From NCBI GenBank assembly GCA_029215795.1, contig JARDYH010000005.1, forward strand, positions 35,470,001 through 35,534,000: 64,000 nucleotides of DNA, given 5' to 3'. Each line of letters opens with the position of its first letter. Positions within the stretch are counted from its first letter, which is position 1. Below are positions 22,961 to 33,968 of the stretch, one piece after another. Source of the DNA: Anniella stebbinsi (Eukaryota; Chordata; Lepidosauria; Squamata; Anniellidae). The position numbers and the translations under genes were made by a program. Under the pieces are notes generated by a model. That model was not told where the DNA came from. It saw nothing but the letters and a program-made list of their open reading frames with translations, and ran no database searches.

Positions 22961-23838
22961 CTTTAGAGTTTCAGCAGTGCACATCCTGGTGTTTAAGACA
23001 ACTTTGCTTTCCTGCATGATTAAATGCCTTCAGTGGCATCTCATGGACAAGTACATTTCGGACTGCATTGCTCCAAGGTGATGCATGCTTTTTTCTTTCT
23101 TTCTTTTTTTTTTTAACCAATAACCATGTGTACTCTCTGGTGGTTTCTGGAGCTGAACTCTGGCCCTGGTGCATTGATTTATGGCATTATTTAGGAAGAT
23201 TGGTGGTCGAGGAAAGCTGCAGTTGAAAGGTGCTCACTGGTGGCTGATTTATGGGCCCAGTAAATAGCCCTGAAAGGTTCATGAGAATTCATTTGCCTTC
23301 ATCTGGTTCTAGATGGCTGCCAATCCTACTATTCCACCCTCCTTTTTTAATATTAAATGAGCAACTAGAGTAGTAGAGCTGATAAAATAAATAAGCTTTT
23401 GGGCCTATTGCAGAAGAAGCCACTGTGGAGGAGAGAGGTGCCCTGCTCTGCCCTGGTAGGTGGCACTCACTTTGTGAGCAACTAAGCCAGATTTAATGAC
23501 AAAACAGTAATACGTGCATGCTTCTAACTACCATTAAGGCCAAATCTTCTACTACACTCTCAAACCATTTTGTAATTTTGGTACTGAACTGCCCGATCTG
23601 TTCATATTCAATTACCAAATTGTTTAAAACTACATTTGAAAATTAATCTTGTACATACTTTCTGTATGTTTAAATTTCCTGAACTGTAATAAAGGATAGC
23701 TGTGTCAGGATATTTAAATACTTAGCTAAGAGTAGTCTACTGCCAAGAATAGAGGAATGGTTAACTGAGAGGCAAGGTGTGTCATGTCCTGGCTATGAGA
23801 TCACAGGGCTTGATGGATATCTGAGGATGGCTTTCTTA

Positions 23839-23928
23839 GGGTGCAATCCTATGCCTGATTAGGGAGGAAAAAGGGCATGCTGGGAGTTGGAAGACTTTTC
23901 ATGTCTAAACATGCATAGGATTGTGCCC
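23839..23928. mobile_element. PIF/Harbinger-like MITE
   Basis: A 90-bp element with ends GGGTGCAATCCTATGC and (complement) GGGCACAATCCTATGC, flanked on both sides by TTA (23836-23838, 23929-23931). A TTA duplication with GGG-starting termini is the usual PIF/Harbinger picture. A related copy lies at 39753-39880. Confidence 0.75.
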
Positions 23929-24995
23929 TTAGTTAGTCAGAAAGGATTGGTCTGGAGTTGCAGGACCTTGGATAGCTCCAAACAGACAGTTTTTTCTTTC
24001 AAGGAGCTCTGGAGCTCAATTGAGGCCTTATCCCACTTGGGCCAGACTATACCTCCCTGGCTCCCTGAACAGTGGAGAGCCTTAAAGGTAGAGGCCTCTT
24101 GCTGTCACTTCTCAGTCAGTGCCTGTCTTGTGTGTTGCCTATGCTGTTTAGCAGATACTGGGAAGTGTGAAGCCCCAGGTGAAAAGGGACTGCTCCTTGG
24201 GGAAATCTGCTTGGGGGATGCTGTCTCCATAGGTCCCATTTCAGGGGCCTCTGTCTCAAGGAGCTCCTGGCATGACAGGCTCCACCTTTGGTTGGTTCAG
24301 TGTCTGTGTTCAGCACTGCCATGGCCCAGGATCCTCTGAGGATCCCAACCCCTTGTCCTCTGAAGAAGAGGCTCCAGAGTTAACAGTCGAGGAAGGCAAT
24401 TTGGTCACAGAAAGGTGTTACAGGGCTTCCAATTCCCCAAGGACTCAGTTCCCCAGAAAGATCCTGGGGGTTGGCTCCCCTACGTCCAGGGGAGGCTGCC
24501 TTGCCATCTTTTGACTCTAGTTCTGAAGACACTCACATGCTGTAATCACTCTCATATTGTCACAGCTTGAGGCTGCTAAAATAGGCTAGGCCCCTTTAAG
24601 AGACACAGCATTAGGCAGTGTGGAGATGGAGTGTATCAGCCGAAAGAGAGCAAGACTCTTATTTAAGACCCAGTCTTGATCTGCCCTTTGATGGAGCAAC
24701 ATAGAGACAACACAGCCTGACTTCCAGCCCCACTTAGAGATTTCTGTGATGCTGATCTCTACCCATCTTGCTTCCCGGAGAAACCTCACCAATCTGACCC
24801 CTGCTAAAGGTCTGACCCGTAGCAGAATCTGGCAACCTAGGCTACATAGCATCAATAGAGCCCACAGTCTGACATGGTACAGGCACCTCCATGGCTTGCA
24901 TTGCTGGTCTTTTCAATCCAACTGGTTCCTTCTCCTGATTCAGTGTTATGGCTGGTTCTTTGGATTGGGATGGTGACAGTGAGAAATGTTGAGAT

Positions 24996-25100
24996 CAGGG
25001 GTGGGGAACCTCCTTGCTTTTGAAGGCTGTATTCCATCTGAGATAATAAGTTGGGTCATGTATGCCGATGTCAGGTGGGGCCAGAGCCGAAAGTAGGTGT

Positions 25101-25146
<46 letters not shown>

Positions 25147-25352
25147 CTCCCCTCCCCTCCCCTCCCCTCCCCTTCCCTTCCTTGCCTAGAACATTGCTGT
25201 GGGCAGAGACAAATCATACTTGCCAGATCACACTCCCCCTGCAATCTTTCCATCGCTCCATTCATTTTGGTTTCCCCTTCTCCCTCTTCCTTTTCTCCCT
25301 CTGGGTGCCCCTGCATAAATTGAGTTGTGGGCCTCAGATTGCCCACCACCAG
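24996..25352. mobile_element. hAT-like element containing a pyrimidine tract
   Basis: Left end CAGGGGTGGGGAACC, right end (complement) CTGGTGGTGGGCAATC. The flanks do not give a convincing 8-bp match, so the call rests on the termini. The centre is expanded (TC)n and (CCCCT)n. Confidence 0.5.
25103..25180. repeat. (TC)n plus (CCCCT)n pyrimidine tract
   Basis: About 40 bases of TC repeat run directly into CCCCT units, giving about 78 pyrimidines without a purine. Confidence 0.95.
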
Positions 25353-26466
25353 AGAAGCATTACTGGAGACTATGATAAAGGGGGTGGTAGTCTTTCAGGG
25401 CAGATAGCCCTGGAGTCTTTCACAAGCAATGTCTCTATATTTACTAGCGTATCTTTTACTATAAGAGCTTAAAAAAAATTAAGCTTAAGATTCTCAGGAA
25501 TCCAAATTTTATACCAAAGGCCATGTTTATTGTATATCATTGGGGGGTACATCTGGAATTTCAGAAAGTATATAGTGCATATTGTAATGCCCCTATAATT
25601 TATTTAATGAGACAATATTTATTTATTTATTTAAAATGAAGGTTTATGGAAAGATTATCTGGTGAGTGAAGTAAATTGCACAGCAATTTGGGGGCAATTT
25701 GTCTAGCGCACAGGGCAATTGTTGAAAGTATCATGTTGAAAAGATGCAATTAATCTGCATGTTGCTTATATAGGAACCTAAGTTTCTTGGCTGTGTGATG
25801 GAGCAGATGAGATTAACTGAGGCAAAGAGCACAGGGGAATTTGCTTGGGCATTGTCTGACAAACCTGAAATTGAAGGCGAGGAGTTCAGTCAGATAGTAC
25901 CCACACCAAGCAAGAATAATGTGCTTAAAATGTAACAACAGACATGCAAATACTATCATGAGTGCATGATATAATTAACACAAAAGGATCCAGTCAGACA
26001 TGCATTAATGAAGTAGTGGTATGACATCATTTATAGTTGCAGGTTGCAAGAGGCAGGATCAAGCAAGGTTGTTTGGATAAGTGGAACGGTTGGATGGTGA
26101 TGTGTGCAAACAAGAGATACTAGGAAGTTGAGGCTAAGGACAGAACTACATATTGCAAAGCAAAGGCGTGGGGAGCACCCAACCAAATTCTTCCCTGCAG
26201 ATGCTCTCTGTTGGCTGTTTTTTTAACCCATTTTTCATCAGTCAAACATTGACACTGGAAATAAACATGGTTGGGGGGAATGATGTGGGGACGCCCCAGA
26301 GTTAAGGCTAGCTGTGCAATAGAAAAAGCTTGAGCGTTGAAAGAAAAGAAAAACCTTTGCAGTTGGAGAACTCTGTTCAGAATTGTTTTAAAGAAATCAA
26401 CCTGGTCAGGCTAGCTTTTAGCTATAGAAGACTGAATACTGGGGAAACAAACTCTTTCTATCATTG
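25353..26466. other. No gene or clear repeat recognised
   Basis: AT-rich sequence with a short (ATTT)n run near 25617. No conserved frame. Confidence 0.4.
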
Positions 26467-26538
26467 TCCTTTGTAGTATAGTGGTTAGCATCCCGGCCTA
26501 TCATGCAGAACACCTGGGTTTGATTCCCAAGCAGGGGA
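26467..26538 (+). pseudogene. tRNA-Asp-like pseudogene or SINE head
   Basis: Exactly 72 nt. The acceptor arms TCCTTTG and CAGGGGA pair throughout (two G-U pairs). GTATAGTGGTTAGCATC matches the tRNA-Asp D-arm and A box, and GGGTTTGATTCCC is a B box/T-arm. The anticodon loop CTATCAT gives ATC, where tRNA-Asp has GTC. The anticodon stem CCGGC/GCAGA has two mismatches, so it is unlikely to work. It may be a processed or SINE-derived copy. No T-run terminator follows closely. Confidence 0.6.
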
Positions 26539-26568
26539 AGCCAAGCTCCATTTTAAGATAGGGACACT

Positions 26569-26923
26569 GGCTGCCTCTACAAGAGAGGTTTAAAGCTCTT
26601 TCAAGGCACTTTAAAAATTTTACCTCTACAAGAACGGAGCGCAAATCGGGCATAGAGGCGCGTTATATCTCCGATTATGCGCATTATCGAATGCACGTTA
26701 AATCGCGAGTTTTATTTTGCTCCGGCCGTTAAAGCACATTTTGCCTATGTGAACAAGCGCTTATGCGCATTAACTACTTGTAAAGCGCATTTTGGTCATC
26801 CGTTAATGCGCTTCGCCACCTCTCGCCACCTCTCGTGCAGAGGTATTAGGTGTAAATGCGCTTCAGCGATTATGCGCATAATCGCCTAACCGGGCGCAAA
26901 AGCGAATCCTTGTAGAGGGGACC
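26569..26923 (-). mobile_element. CpG/GCGC-rich inverted-repeat element, copy 2
   Basis: Inverse orientation to 7616-7959, with the same ends (GGCTGCCTCTACAAG and the complement of GGTCCCCTCTACAAG) and the same inner CCTCTACAAGA. The 20-bp palindrome GCGATTATGCGCATAATCGC is intact at 26866-26885. It is 11 bp longer, mainly because CGCCACCTCT is duplicated in tandem near 26815-26835. Several differences between copies are CG to CA or TG changes, as methylation decay gives. No clear target duplication; the right end abuts a SINE. Confidence 0.85.
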
Positions 26924-27105
26924 TATAACTCAAAGGCAGAACCCATGTTTTGCACGCAGAAGGTCCTAGCTTCTATTCCTGCCATCTCCAGTTAAAACAA
27001 AGGATCAGGTAGCAGGTGATGGGGAAGCTGAAGATCTTGGAATGATGATGCCATCTGACTAGATGGAGAAATAGCCTGATCTGGTATAAAGCCATTTCCT
27101 ATGTA
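26924..27105 (+). mobile_element. tRNA-derived SINE, GCAGAAGG-box family
   Basis: CTCAAAGGCAGAACCCATG (A-box region), TTTGCACGCAGAAGGTCC, B-box-like CTTCTATTCCTGCCATCTCC, then CTAGATGGAG and GATCTGGTATAAAGCC...TTCCTATGT, the conserved 3' end of the family. Confidence 0.7.
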
Positions 27106-27214
27106 GCCCAGTATGAAATTTATCGGAACTTGGTGATTGCTTTTACAAAGGGGTGAGTTGTTTTGTGGACCTAGGGGCCACTTTTTCTGCCCCTCCAGAA
27201 GATCACACTCCCAC

Positions 27215-27572
27215 TAGGGATGGGTGAACCCCCCCAAGTCTTGTTCGTGCTGTGCTTGTCGGATTCCTGCTGTTTTCCTGACCCCGGTGTGCATGCGGAG
27301 TGAGACGCCATGCACGCTTGGCGAGAGCTCGCATCTTTCTTTTTTGCCATGAGCTGTGCTTTGCACAAATTTGCAGCTGAGAATATTTATGGAAATTGCG
27401 ATTTGCACAAAAAAGGAAGATGTAAAAAAAGGAAGCGGGAAAATGCGACCTTCCCCAACTCGACATGTGCCGAGCCAAGCCAGTTCAGGGATCCGCGAGC
27501 TGGGATCTGGGGAGCTGAACTGCCAAAAATGCACCGTGCTCCAGCCCAAACCGGATTCCTCTATCATCCCTA
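27215..27572. mobile_element. Possible DNA element with TAGGGATG ends
   Basis: TAGGGATGGGTGAAC on the left and ACCGGATTCCTCTATCATCCCTA on the right give short inverted ends that could include a TA target site. The interior is GC-rich with many CpG and no transposase. The termini are short, so the call is tentative. Confidence 0.4.
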
Positions 27573-29089
27573 ATTCCCACAGCTGCTGTGCTGCTAAATT
27601 TAATGGTGGCAGCCGAAAAGTGGTGCTCTTAAGCAAGATTTGGCCTTTTTACCACTCTGTAGCAATTTGCTGCTGAAACCTCACTGTTTTTCTTTTGTTG
27701 TTGTTTGTTTTTGCTGCTGCCATGAATTTCAGGGTTTGCTTCTGGCCCATGGGCCATATAATGCCCACTTACTAAACTTTTTCTGTGGCCTTTGCTCTCT
27801 GCTGATGCAGCAAACAGTGAGCTGCTGTTGTTTATGCAGTGTAGGCTGCTTCAAAAAGTAACTCATAGGTTGCCATACTGTGGACGCAGGGTCACACATT
27901 GCTGGAAATGCATTCTGCATTGTATTGCCTCTGGCACTTCCCTGGCTTTGAATATCTCAATACAAGAGACCACACACCATGTTCCCAGGCTGCTGGAGGT
28001 TTCCTTTACTGGCAAGAAAACAACTGGTGTTTGCTGCTGAGTACAAAGGTAATGCACTGGAGCAGTTTTCAGCTTTTAATTTAGGCTTGGTAATGCTGCT
28101 TGCCAAGTATGTCGCTAAATACATAGCAGCCGGGTGAAGACCCAGCAGCTGAGATCCGATTAACCTTTATAACATCCTCCTGTGTCTTAGTTGGATTAGC
28201 TGCATTTTTTATTAAAAGGTGCTTATCTTGGTGACATCTGATGCAAGGGAATTGTCATGGGTGCAGTACCTGGGACAAAAATATATTCTGAAGTAACAGA
28301 GCTGCTTTTATGCAATAGTGCTAATTATATGACATCTGTCTTTTCTTGCTTTTAAAGCATTAAGAGTTTGAGCTTGGTAACATTCATAGTGAGGTGTCAA
28401 AAATAGATCTCACCAGAGGGGATCAGAATTTCTGGAAGGAACATGAAAGCATCCTCCTCAATTAAATGGCACAGATCACATCTTACCTGGCCAGCTCAGT
28501 GTTTGGAGGCAGTTAATGATAGTGAAAATCCAAGATAATAATTCATGTGTGCTTGTTTTTCAAAGCTTCATTTCCCCTATTAAATATTATTTAGAACTTC
28601 CTTCAGAACCACTCATGCCATATTTTGGAAAAATTTGTGCCAGTATTCCAAAAACATCACTACCCATGTACAGCAGGGGATTTCTGGCATTGCTTTATGC
28701 AACTGTGTTGCATATGTCACTGACTTGGGTTTTATTTACAAGTTACCATTTAGGATGCAGCCTTCTTGCTTTTGGAGAACATAGATTCCTCTGGGGATCT
28801 TCCTGGCAGAAAGATGGGGTTAAAATAACACTTTAATAAATACATTTTAAAAACTGAATGCTTGTGGACAATCTGGTGCATTGTTAAACATTCCTATGTT
28901 TAGTAATCCTATTATTTACCAATATTCTGTTCATGAATAATGAAGTAAGAGGGGATATTGCAATGAACTTTCCTCATGCTTCTTACCATGGAATGTTATT
29001 ACATTATGCATTATGGCATACTGATGCATTAGCCTTAACCCTTGTATACTGCTGTATTATATTCAGAAATGAATGCATGAAGCAGGTCT
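27573..29089. other. Mostly unique noncoding stretch
   Basis: No gene or recognisable repeat. Frames of up to about 100 codons occur but show no family motif. Confidence 0.4.
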
Positions 29090-29320
29090 TCTTGGAACAT
29101 AATGGAAGAAGAACCATGCTGGACCAGACCAAGGGTCCATCTAGTCCAGCACTCTGTTTGCACAGTGGTCAACCAGTTGCCCATGGAAAACTGACAAGCA
29201 GAACACGGGTGCAATAGCATCCTCTTGCCAATATTCCCTGGCAACTGATGTATATAGGCTTACTGCCTCTGATACCGGAGGAAGCATATAGCCATCAGGA
29301 CTAGTAGCTTTCTCTACCAT
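29090..29320 (+). mobile_element. Dispersed repeat, GACCAAGGGTCCATCTAGTCC family
   Basis: Begins at GAACCATGCTGGACCAGACC and runs through CAGCACTCTGTTTGCACAG, GGCTTACTGCCTCTGATACC and CATCAGGACTAGTAGC. Other copies are at 32275, 46000 (minus), 54962, 55540 (minus) and 62974. It is common in squamate DNA. The class (old LINE tail or other) is not certain from sequence. Confidence 0.7.
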
Positions 29321-30284
29321 GAAACGAAGATGTCTACTTTATTCTTTCCCCCTATTGCACTTAGGGTGGGTAATAGAGTGGCCAGGTGTCCTCTTTTACA
29401 GAGGGCTGACCTTTAGTTGAAGGCATCCTCTATTTGCAGGACTCTTCTGTCCAATTCTGGTTTAAAGATTAAGAACCCCTAAGAATTGTTGCCCATCAAC
29501 AGTGAGCACCTGGACAGAAGGCTGAGTGGCAGGAACACTATGGTGAAAAGTACTGTACTTCTGTTTAATATTTATTTCTAAATTTGCACCTATACATATA
29601 CATTAGCATTTGCAAATGTTATACAAACCACTGTCCCCTTTTGTTTCCTTTTGTTTTGGTGTTTCATAAATGGCCACCTTAGTAGATAACACTGCACACT
29701 TCGGCCTTGAGACCGAGGCTTCATGTTGTCAGTGGCTGGGAGGAATCCATTCTAAGGAGCTGGGTGTAGGTAGGATTGTCAGTATTGCTACCTGCTTATA
29801 CATATGAAAGGGCTCCACGTGATTTAGGGAAAGCAGGTCCACATCTCTGACCCCGTCTCTGACAGCTGATAGCTGCCTGATAGCTGCCCATTGAGTGCGG
29901 ATGTCTGAAGATGGGAAACCCTATGTGCGTAGAACTCTACATGATCTAGAACTCTGCACAATTGGGGTACCAGATTGCATGAAAGCCAATATACATAGCT
30001 TTCCCCTCTTCAAACATCCCTGATCAACAGGTGGATGGGAAGGCGGGGTGGAGGTGAATGGAAGAGGGCAGGAAGGTGTGTGATATTGGGGGCAGGAGTA
30101 CCTCCACTTCCTCTTAATTATATGGAGACCTCTTCATGTGCATAATACGTAAAGGGGGGCTAACGTTTATCTCCAATGACTGCCGATGAAGCTGCTGTTA
30201 AAGATCCAGGAGCCCGGCAGGCATCCTGTACCACCATCTTGTTCAGTTTTGCGATTCTGGGGGCTGGGGGAGCATTTCGATGAA
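29321..30284. other. No gene or clear repeat recognised
   Basis: Noncoding sequence with stops in every frame, up to the target duplication of the next hAT element. Confidence 0.35.
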
Positions 30285-31003
30285 CAGGAGCGGCTCTAGA
30301 CTAGCTGCCAACAATTGGTGGCCTAGGCAAACCGTGCAATCGGCGCCTCCACCCCCAAACCTGAAAGGCAGATCTAGGCTGAGGTTTGGGGTAAAGCGGG
30401 AAACATTTCCCCTCTATTTTCCATGTATTGAAGAGACAAACCCTGCCCTCATATCTATAGAAGCAGAAACATTATAATGTATAATAAAACGAGCCCAAAA
30501 TAGTGGTGTTGTTGTTTTACTAAACACTGTATCAGCACAGAGGGTCTGATAAAAACAACAAAGGAGATGAGCACAGCCTTGGAAGAAGGTCCTTGGAAGA
30601 AGGGTCCTGGTTGCATCCTTGGGGCGATGTGGCCAACACTGTTCCCCGAGCCCCTACGCTCAGCCCTTGAGGGCAAAGGAAGTGACTATTCTGGCAGGGG
30701 GCAGAGCTCTAACTCTCTGCTTTCAACTGGAAACAGCACCGGAGCAGGAAGATATCCCTCGTTGCCAGGGGATGGACCAGATCCCAAAGGTGGGTAGGCA
30801 GGCTGGCTCCTTACTTAGCTCCACCATCCCTCGCTCACCTCCACAACCTCAGTCATATTCCCTCTGTATGCACACGGGAATCGAAATAATGACATCTTTG
30901 TTGTTTTATTTGTTTTTCTTTCGCTTTTTATTTTTTTGGTGCTTCATTCAGCTTGGCGCTCTAAACGACTGCCTGCTTCGCCTATATGGATGGACCACCC
31001 CTG
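30285..31003. mobile_element. 719-bp hAT-like element with target duplication
   Basis: Left end CAGGAGCGGCTC, right end (complement) CAGGGGTGGTCC. Flanks TCGATGAA and CTGATGAA match at 6 of 8 positions, and GATGAA is exact. The interior contains GCCTAGGCAAACCGTG near the left end and GCGAAGCAGGCAG-like complement near the right. Open frames in it lack transposase motifs. Confidence 0.7.
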
Positions 31004-31527
31004 CTGATGAAGGAAGGAAGCTACTCCCCTTGTTCAGGGTTTTGCAGCATTTAGAGCTGGCACTGTTGCATTTCACAGATATGTGTAACAGGCAGAGCTG
31101 TGCATGATTCCGTGAATAAAGTGATGGCTGTGGGCCTCCGAGACCTCGTCTGAAATCCCAGCTCAGCCGTGTGGCCTTGGGGCCCGTGCTCCCCTTCTTA
31201 CTCCTTGGACACCTCTGTGCCAATTCCCCAAGCCTTCTTATTAAACGGAGATACGCTGGATGTTAATTTCCCTTTTAGGGATTAAAATATTCATGTAGTT
31301 CTTGCCCATTGACCCCTACAGCAGCTTGCAGGCTGGGTATGTAAATGGCTACATAGAGAGAATGACTGATCCATTAATAAATGGGATTTGATGCCTGTAA
31401 AGAAATAACTAATGGTGAAGTAATGGCTGTGAGGTAATGGCTTTTTTGAATTTTTAAGGAGCCTGTGGAACTTTCATTTGAAATCCCATGTTTTGAGTTT
31501 CCTTGTTATAGGAACACCACAGACAAG

Positions 31528-31686
31528 GTGGGCAGATGGTGCTTGTGCAGCCTGGTCTGGTGCGCATTGTCCTTCCGTGTTCAATGCTCTGCTGATGGTT
31601 TCCAGAGCTCTTGATTATTATATGAAACAAACACAAGTGAATCCAATTAGTTTTTGTGCTGGGTCAGAGTGGAATAGCATTATCCA
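31528..31686 (+). repeat. 159-bp duplicated noncoding segment, copy A
   Basis: Runs from GTGGGCAGATGG to GCATTATCCA. It aligns to 33521-33679 without gaps and with about five substitutions (about 97%). The flanking sequences are unrelated. It has no transposon ends that I can identify. Confidence 0.85.
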
Positions 31687-32274
31687 AGGAAGGGGATTTG
31701 ATACTACTAAATAGAATTTCGCTCCTGAAATTCTATGTCATGAAATTCATGAGAGTGAAGAAGTGCATTAGATTTTAAGATATAAAAAGAGTCCATCCCA
31801 CACACTTTCTGCTATGGATTTAATTAACAACCATTCCCACCTGAGTTATACAAGGGGATGTTTCTCTTTTCATTAATCTAGTATCACAGGAAATCAAGGG
31901 AAGCTGATCCTATTTACACCTCTTGTTCCATCTTGCTGCTGCTTTGGGAAGTATTGATGGTTGCTTCCTCTTTGTACTTGAGGAGGCAGAGATGTCCTCA
32001 GGAGAACTAACACGGTATCTGGTTGATGGAGTTCTCCCCATACAGATCACTGGACTCTTTCCTGCCCAGATTTAGGTGGTTTTAATGGGAAAGTGGTGGC
32101 GGCTATCTAGGAGTAAATACATGAAGAGCATCTTGCAGTCTGTCCTACCTCAAAGGAGGGTGGAAACATGCATGCTTTTTCTTCACAGTGGTACAAGATA
32201 AAAGCCTGAACTCCACAGCCCTTTGCTTTTTATGGGCTGTGGAGAAAATAGGATACTGTTGCATATTTACCCAT

Positions 32275-32480
32275 AGTTAAGAGCATATGAAGAGCCATGC
32301 TGGATCAGACCAAGGGATCCATCTAGTCCAGCACTCTGTTCACATAATGGCCAAACAGCTGTCAACCAGGGACCCACAAGTAGATCACAGTGAAACAACA
32401 CCCTCCCACCCATGTTCCCTAACAACTAGTATATACAAGTTTACAGCCTCTGATACTAGTTGTAAGAAGAGCAAATAGTT
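32275..32480 (+). mobile_element. Dispersed repeat, GACCAAGGGTCCATCTAGTCC family
   Basis: CATATGAAGAGCCATGCTGG, ATCTAGTCCAGCACTCTGTT, CACCCTCCCACCCATGTTCC and CAGCCTCTGATACTAG in family order. It keeps more of the 5' part than the 29090 copy. Confidence 0.75.
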
Positions 32481-32617
32481 TTGAACAAGTACAATCTCAT
32501 ATGTGTGTGATTCAGGGCTAACAGAAATGCTTTGAGCTGGAGGGAAAGTTTTTGAATGGTGAGGTTCTTCAAATATCGCAAAAAGAAGACTTTGGGGCTG
32601 TTTATACGTGGGGAAAG

Positions 32618-32688
32618 CTCTGCAGTGGCTATGGATCTGCACTGTGTTGGTTAGACAACGCAGGTGCAGCTTCGTAGCCACTGCGGGG
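32618..32688. repeat. Short inverted repeat
   Basis: CTCTGCAGTGGCTATGG and, inverted, CCCCGCAGTGGCTACG: 24-bp arms with 19 matches, 23 bp apart. Possibly the remains of a small MITE. Confidence 0.5.
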
Positions 32689-33520
32689 TTTGAAAAAATC
32701 AGGGACTTACCCCAATTTTTTCAATTGGAGTGACATCAATACAGCCCTTCCGCCATCTGATGTCACTCTGGGGCCAATCCAGGGTCAACCCAGGGATGGT
32801 GCTTGGTGGGAGGTGACTGTTGATTGGTCACCTTCCACCAGGAAGAGGGCGGGAGAAAGAAGAGGCTTCCGTGAACGCCCTTGAATGGGTCGCAGTGGAG
32901 TAGAGAGCCCTCCTGCCTCCCTTTCCACCGTCTTTCTCTTTTCCACCCTATATCAGGAGGGTGGAGCTGGTGGCAACGGTGGCAGCTTTTGCATCTCGGC
33001 ACTCAGCGCTTCACATATTGCCCCTTCATCATCTCTCTGGGTTCGAGCAGGTGGTGAGTAAGGGGGGGCAACACACTGTGCAGCTCTCAACTGCCTTCCC
33101 TCTGGAGTCTTCCACTCCCTAGAAGGAAACAGGAGCACCAGTCCCTTCCCTTTCCCTTTTTGCTGCCCAGAAACCCCACGCTCCCTCCTTGATGTTGCGA
33201 TTACCCGACACCGCCCCAGGAGAGGGAAAGCATGGGGTTTGAGAGGGAGGCATCGCCAACCCAGCACTCTGAAGACAACCTCTTTATTCTGGTGAAATGG
33301 TTATGAAGATCCTATATTTTGGAAAGTGTTTCATGGTATGTTCACATGTTACGTAGATATGGTCTCTAGTGTAGAGTAAGTTGGTTGGTTTTATACTATA
33401 TTGAAATCAATCAGATGGTTAAGTGGAGGAGGAAGGGGGTGTAATGAGTAGCAGAGAGAGAAAGACAGGAAAGAACATCACTTTCACGTAGTTCACATAA
33501 CACGGCATGGCTCATTGTGG

Positions 33521-33679
33521 GTGGGCAGATGGCGCTTGTGCAGCCTGGTCTGGTGCGCATCATCCTTCCATGTTCAATGCTCTGCTGATGGTTTCCAGAG
33601 CTCTTGATTATTATATGAAACAAACACAAGTGAAACCAATTAGTTTTTGTGCTGGGTCAGAGTGGAATAGCATTATCCA
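33521..33679 (+). repeat. 159-bp duplicated noncoding segment, copy B
   Basis: Direct-orientation partner of 31528-31686, offset 1993 bp. The substitutions are transitions except one (AATCC/AAACC). Confidence 0.85.
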
Positions 33680-33839
33680 TGGGCGCCACTTTGCATATGG
33701 TGGGAGTTGTCTTGACATGCGAACCTGGCGAATGTGGGTTATGTGAGAGTTAAACAATCCTTGCATAACCCATGGACACTTCTAGGCAGGATGTTGTGTT
33801 GTGCAAACTGGGCCATTGTGTTTTTTTTTTAAGCAGCTC

Positions 33840-33968
33840 TCCATTCAAAGTATTCAGAGGCAGCTGGACAACCATCTGTCAGGGATGCTTTAAGGTGGAT
33901 TCCTGCATTGAGCAGGGGGTTGGACTCGATGGCCGTATAGGCCCCTTCCAACTCTACTATTCTATGAT
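33840..33968 (+). mobile_element. CR1 LINE 3' end
   Basis: Contains GGGTTGGACTCGATGGCC, GGCCCCTTCCAACTCTAC and the terminal ATTCTATGATT octamer-type tail of CR1. Only the untranslated 3' end is present, which is usual for 5'-truncated CR1 copies. Confidence 0.8.

Noticed and set aside
23887..24900. Possible gene exon or LTR (150-codon frame, TTATTTAAGACCC and CTTTAAGAG signals)
   Set aside because: No paired LTR, primer-binding site or recognised domain; the signals are common by chance.
25062..25472. Serine-leucine and proline-rich 136-codon frame
   Set aside because: It reads the (TC)n(CCCCT)n tract of a hAT-like element.
26467..26538. Functional tRNA-Asp gene
   Set aside because: Broken anticodon stem and changed anticodon base; no nearby T-run terminator.
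26677..26889. 70-codon frame
   Set aside because: It lies entirely inside the GCGC-rich inverted-repeat element and is broken in the other copy.
30619..31107. 162-codon frame
   Set aside because: It starts inside and runs out of the 719-bp hAT-like element, with no domain and low-complexity hydrophobic sequence at YLFFFRFLFFW.
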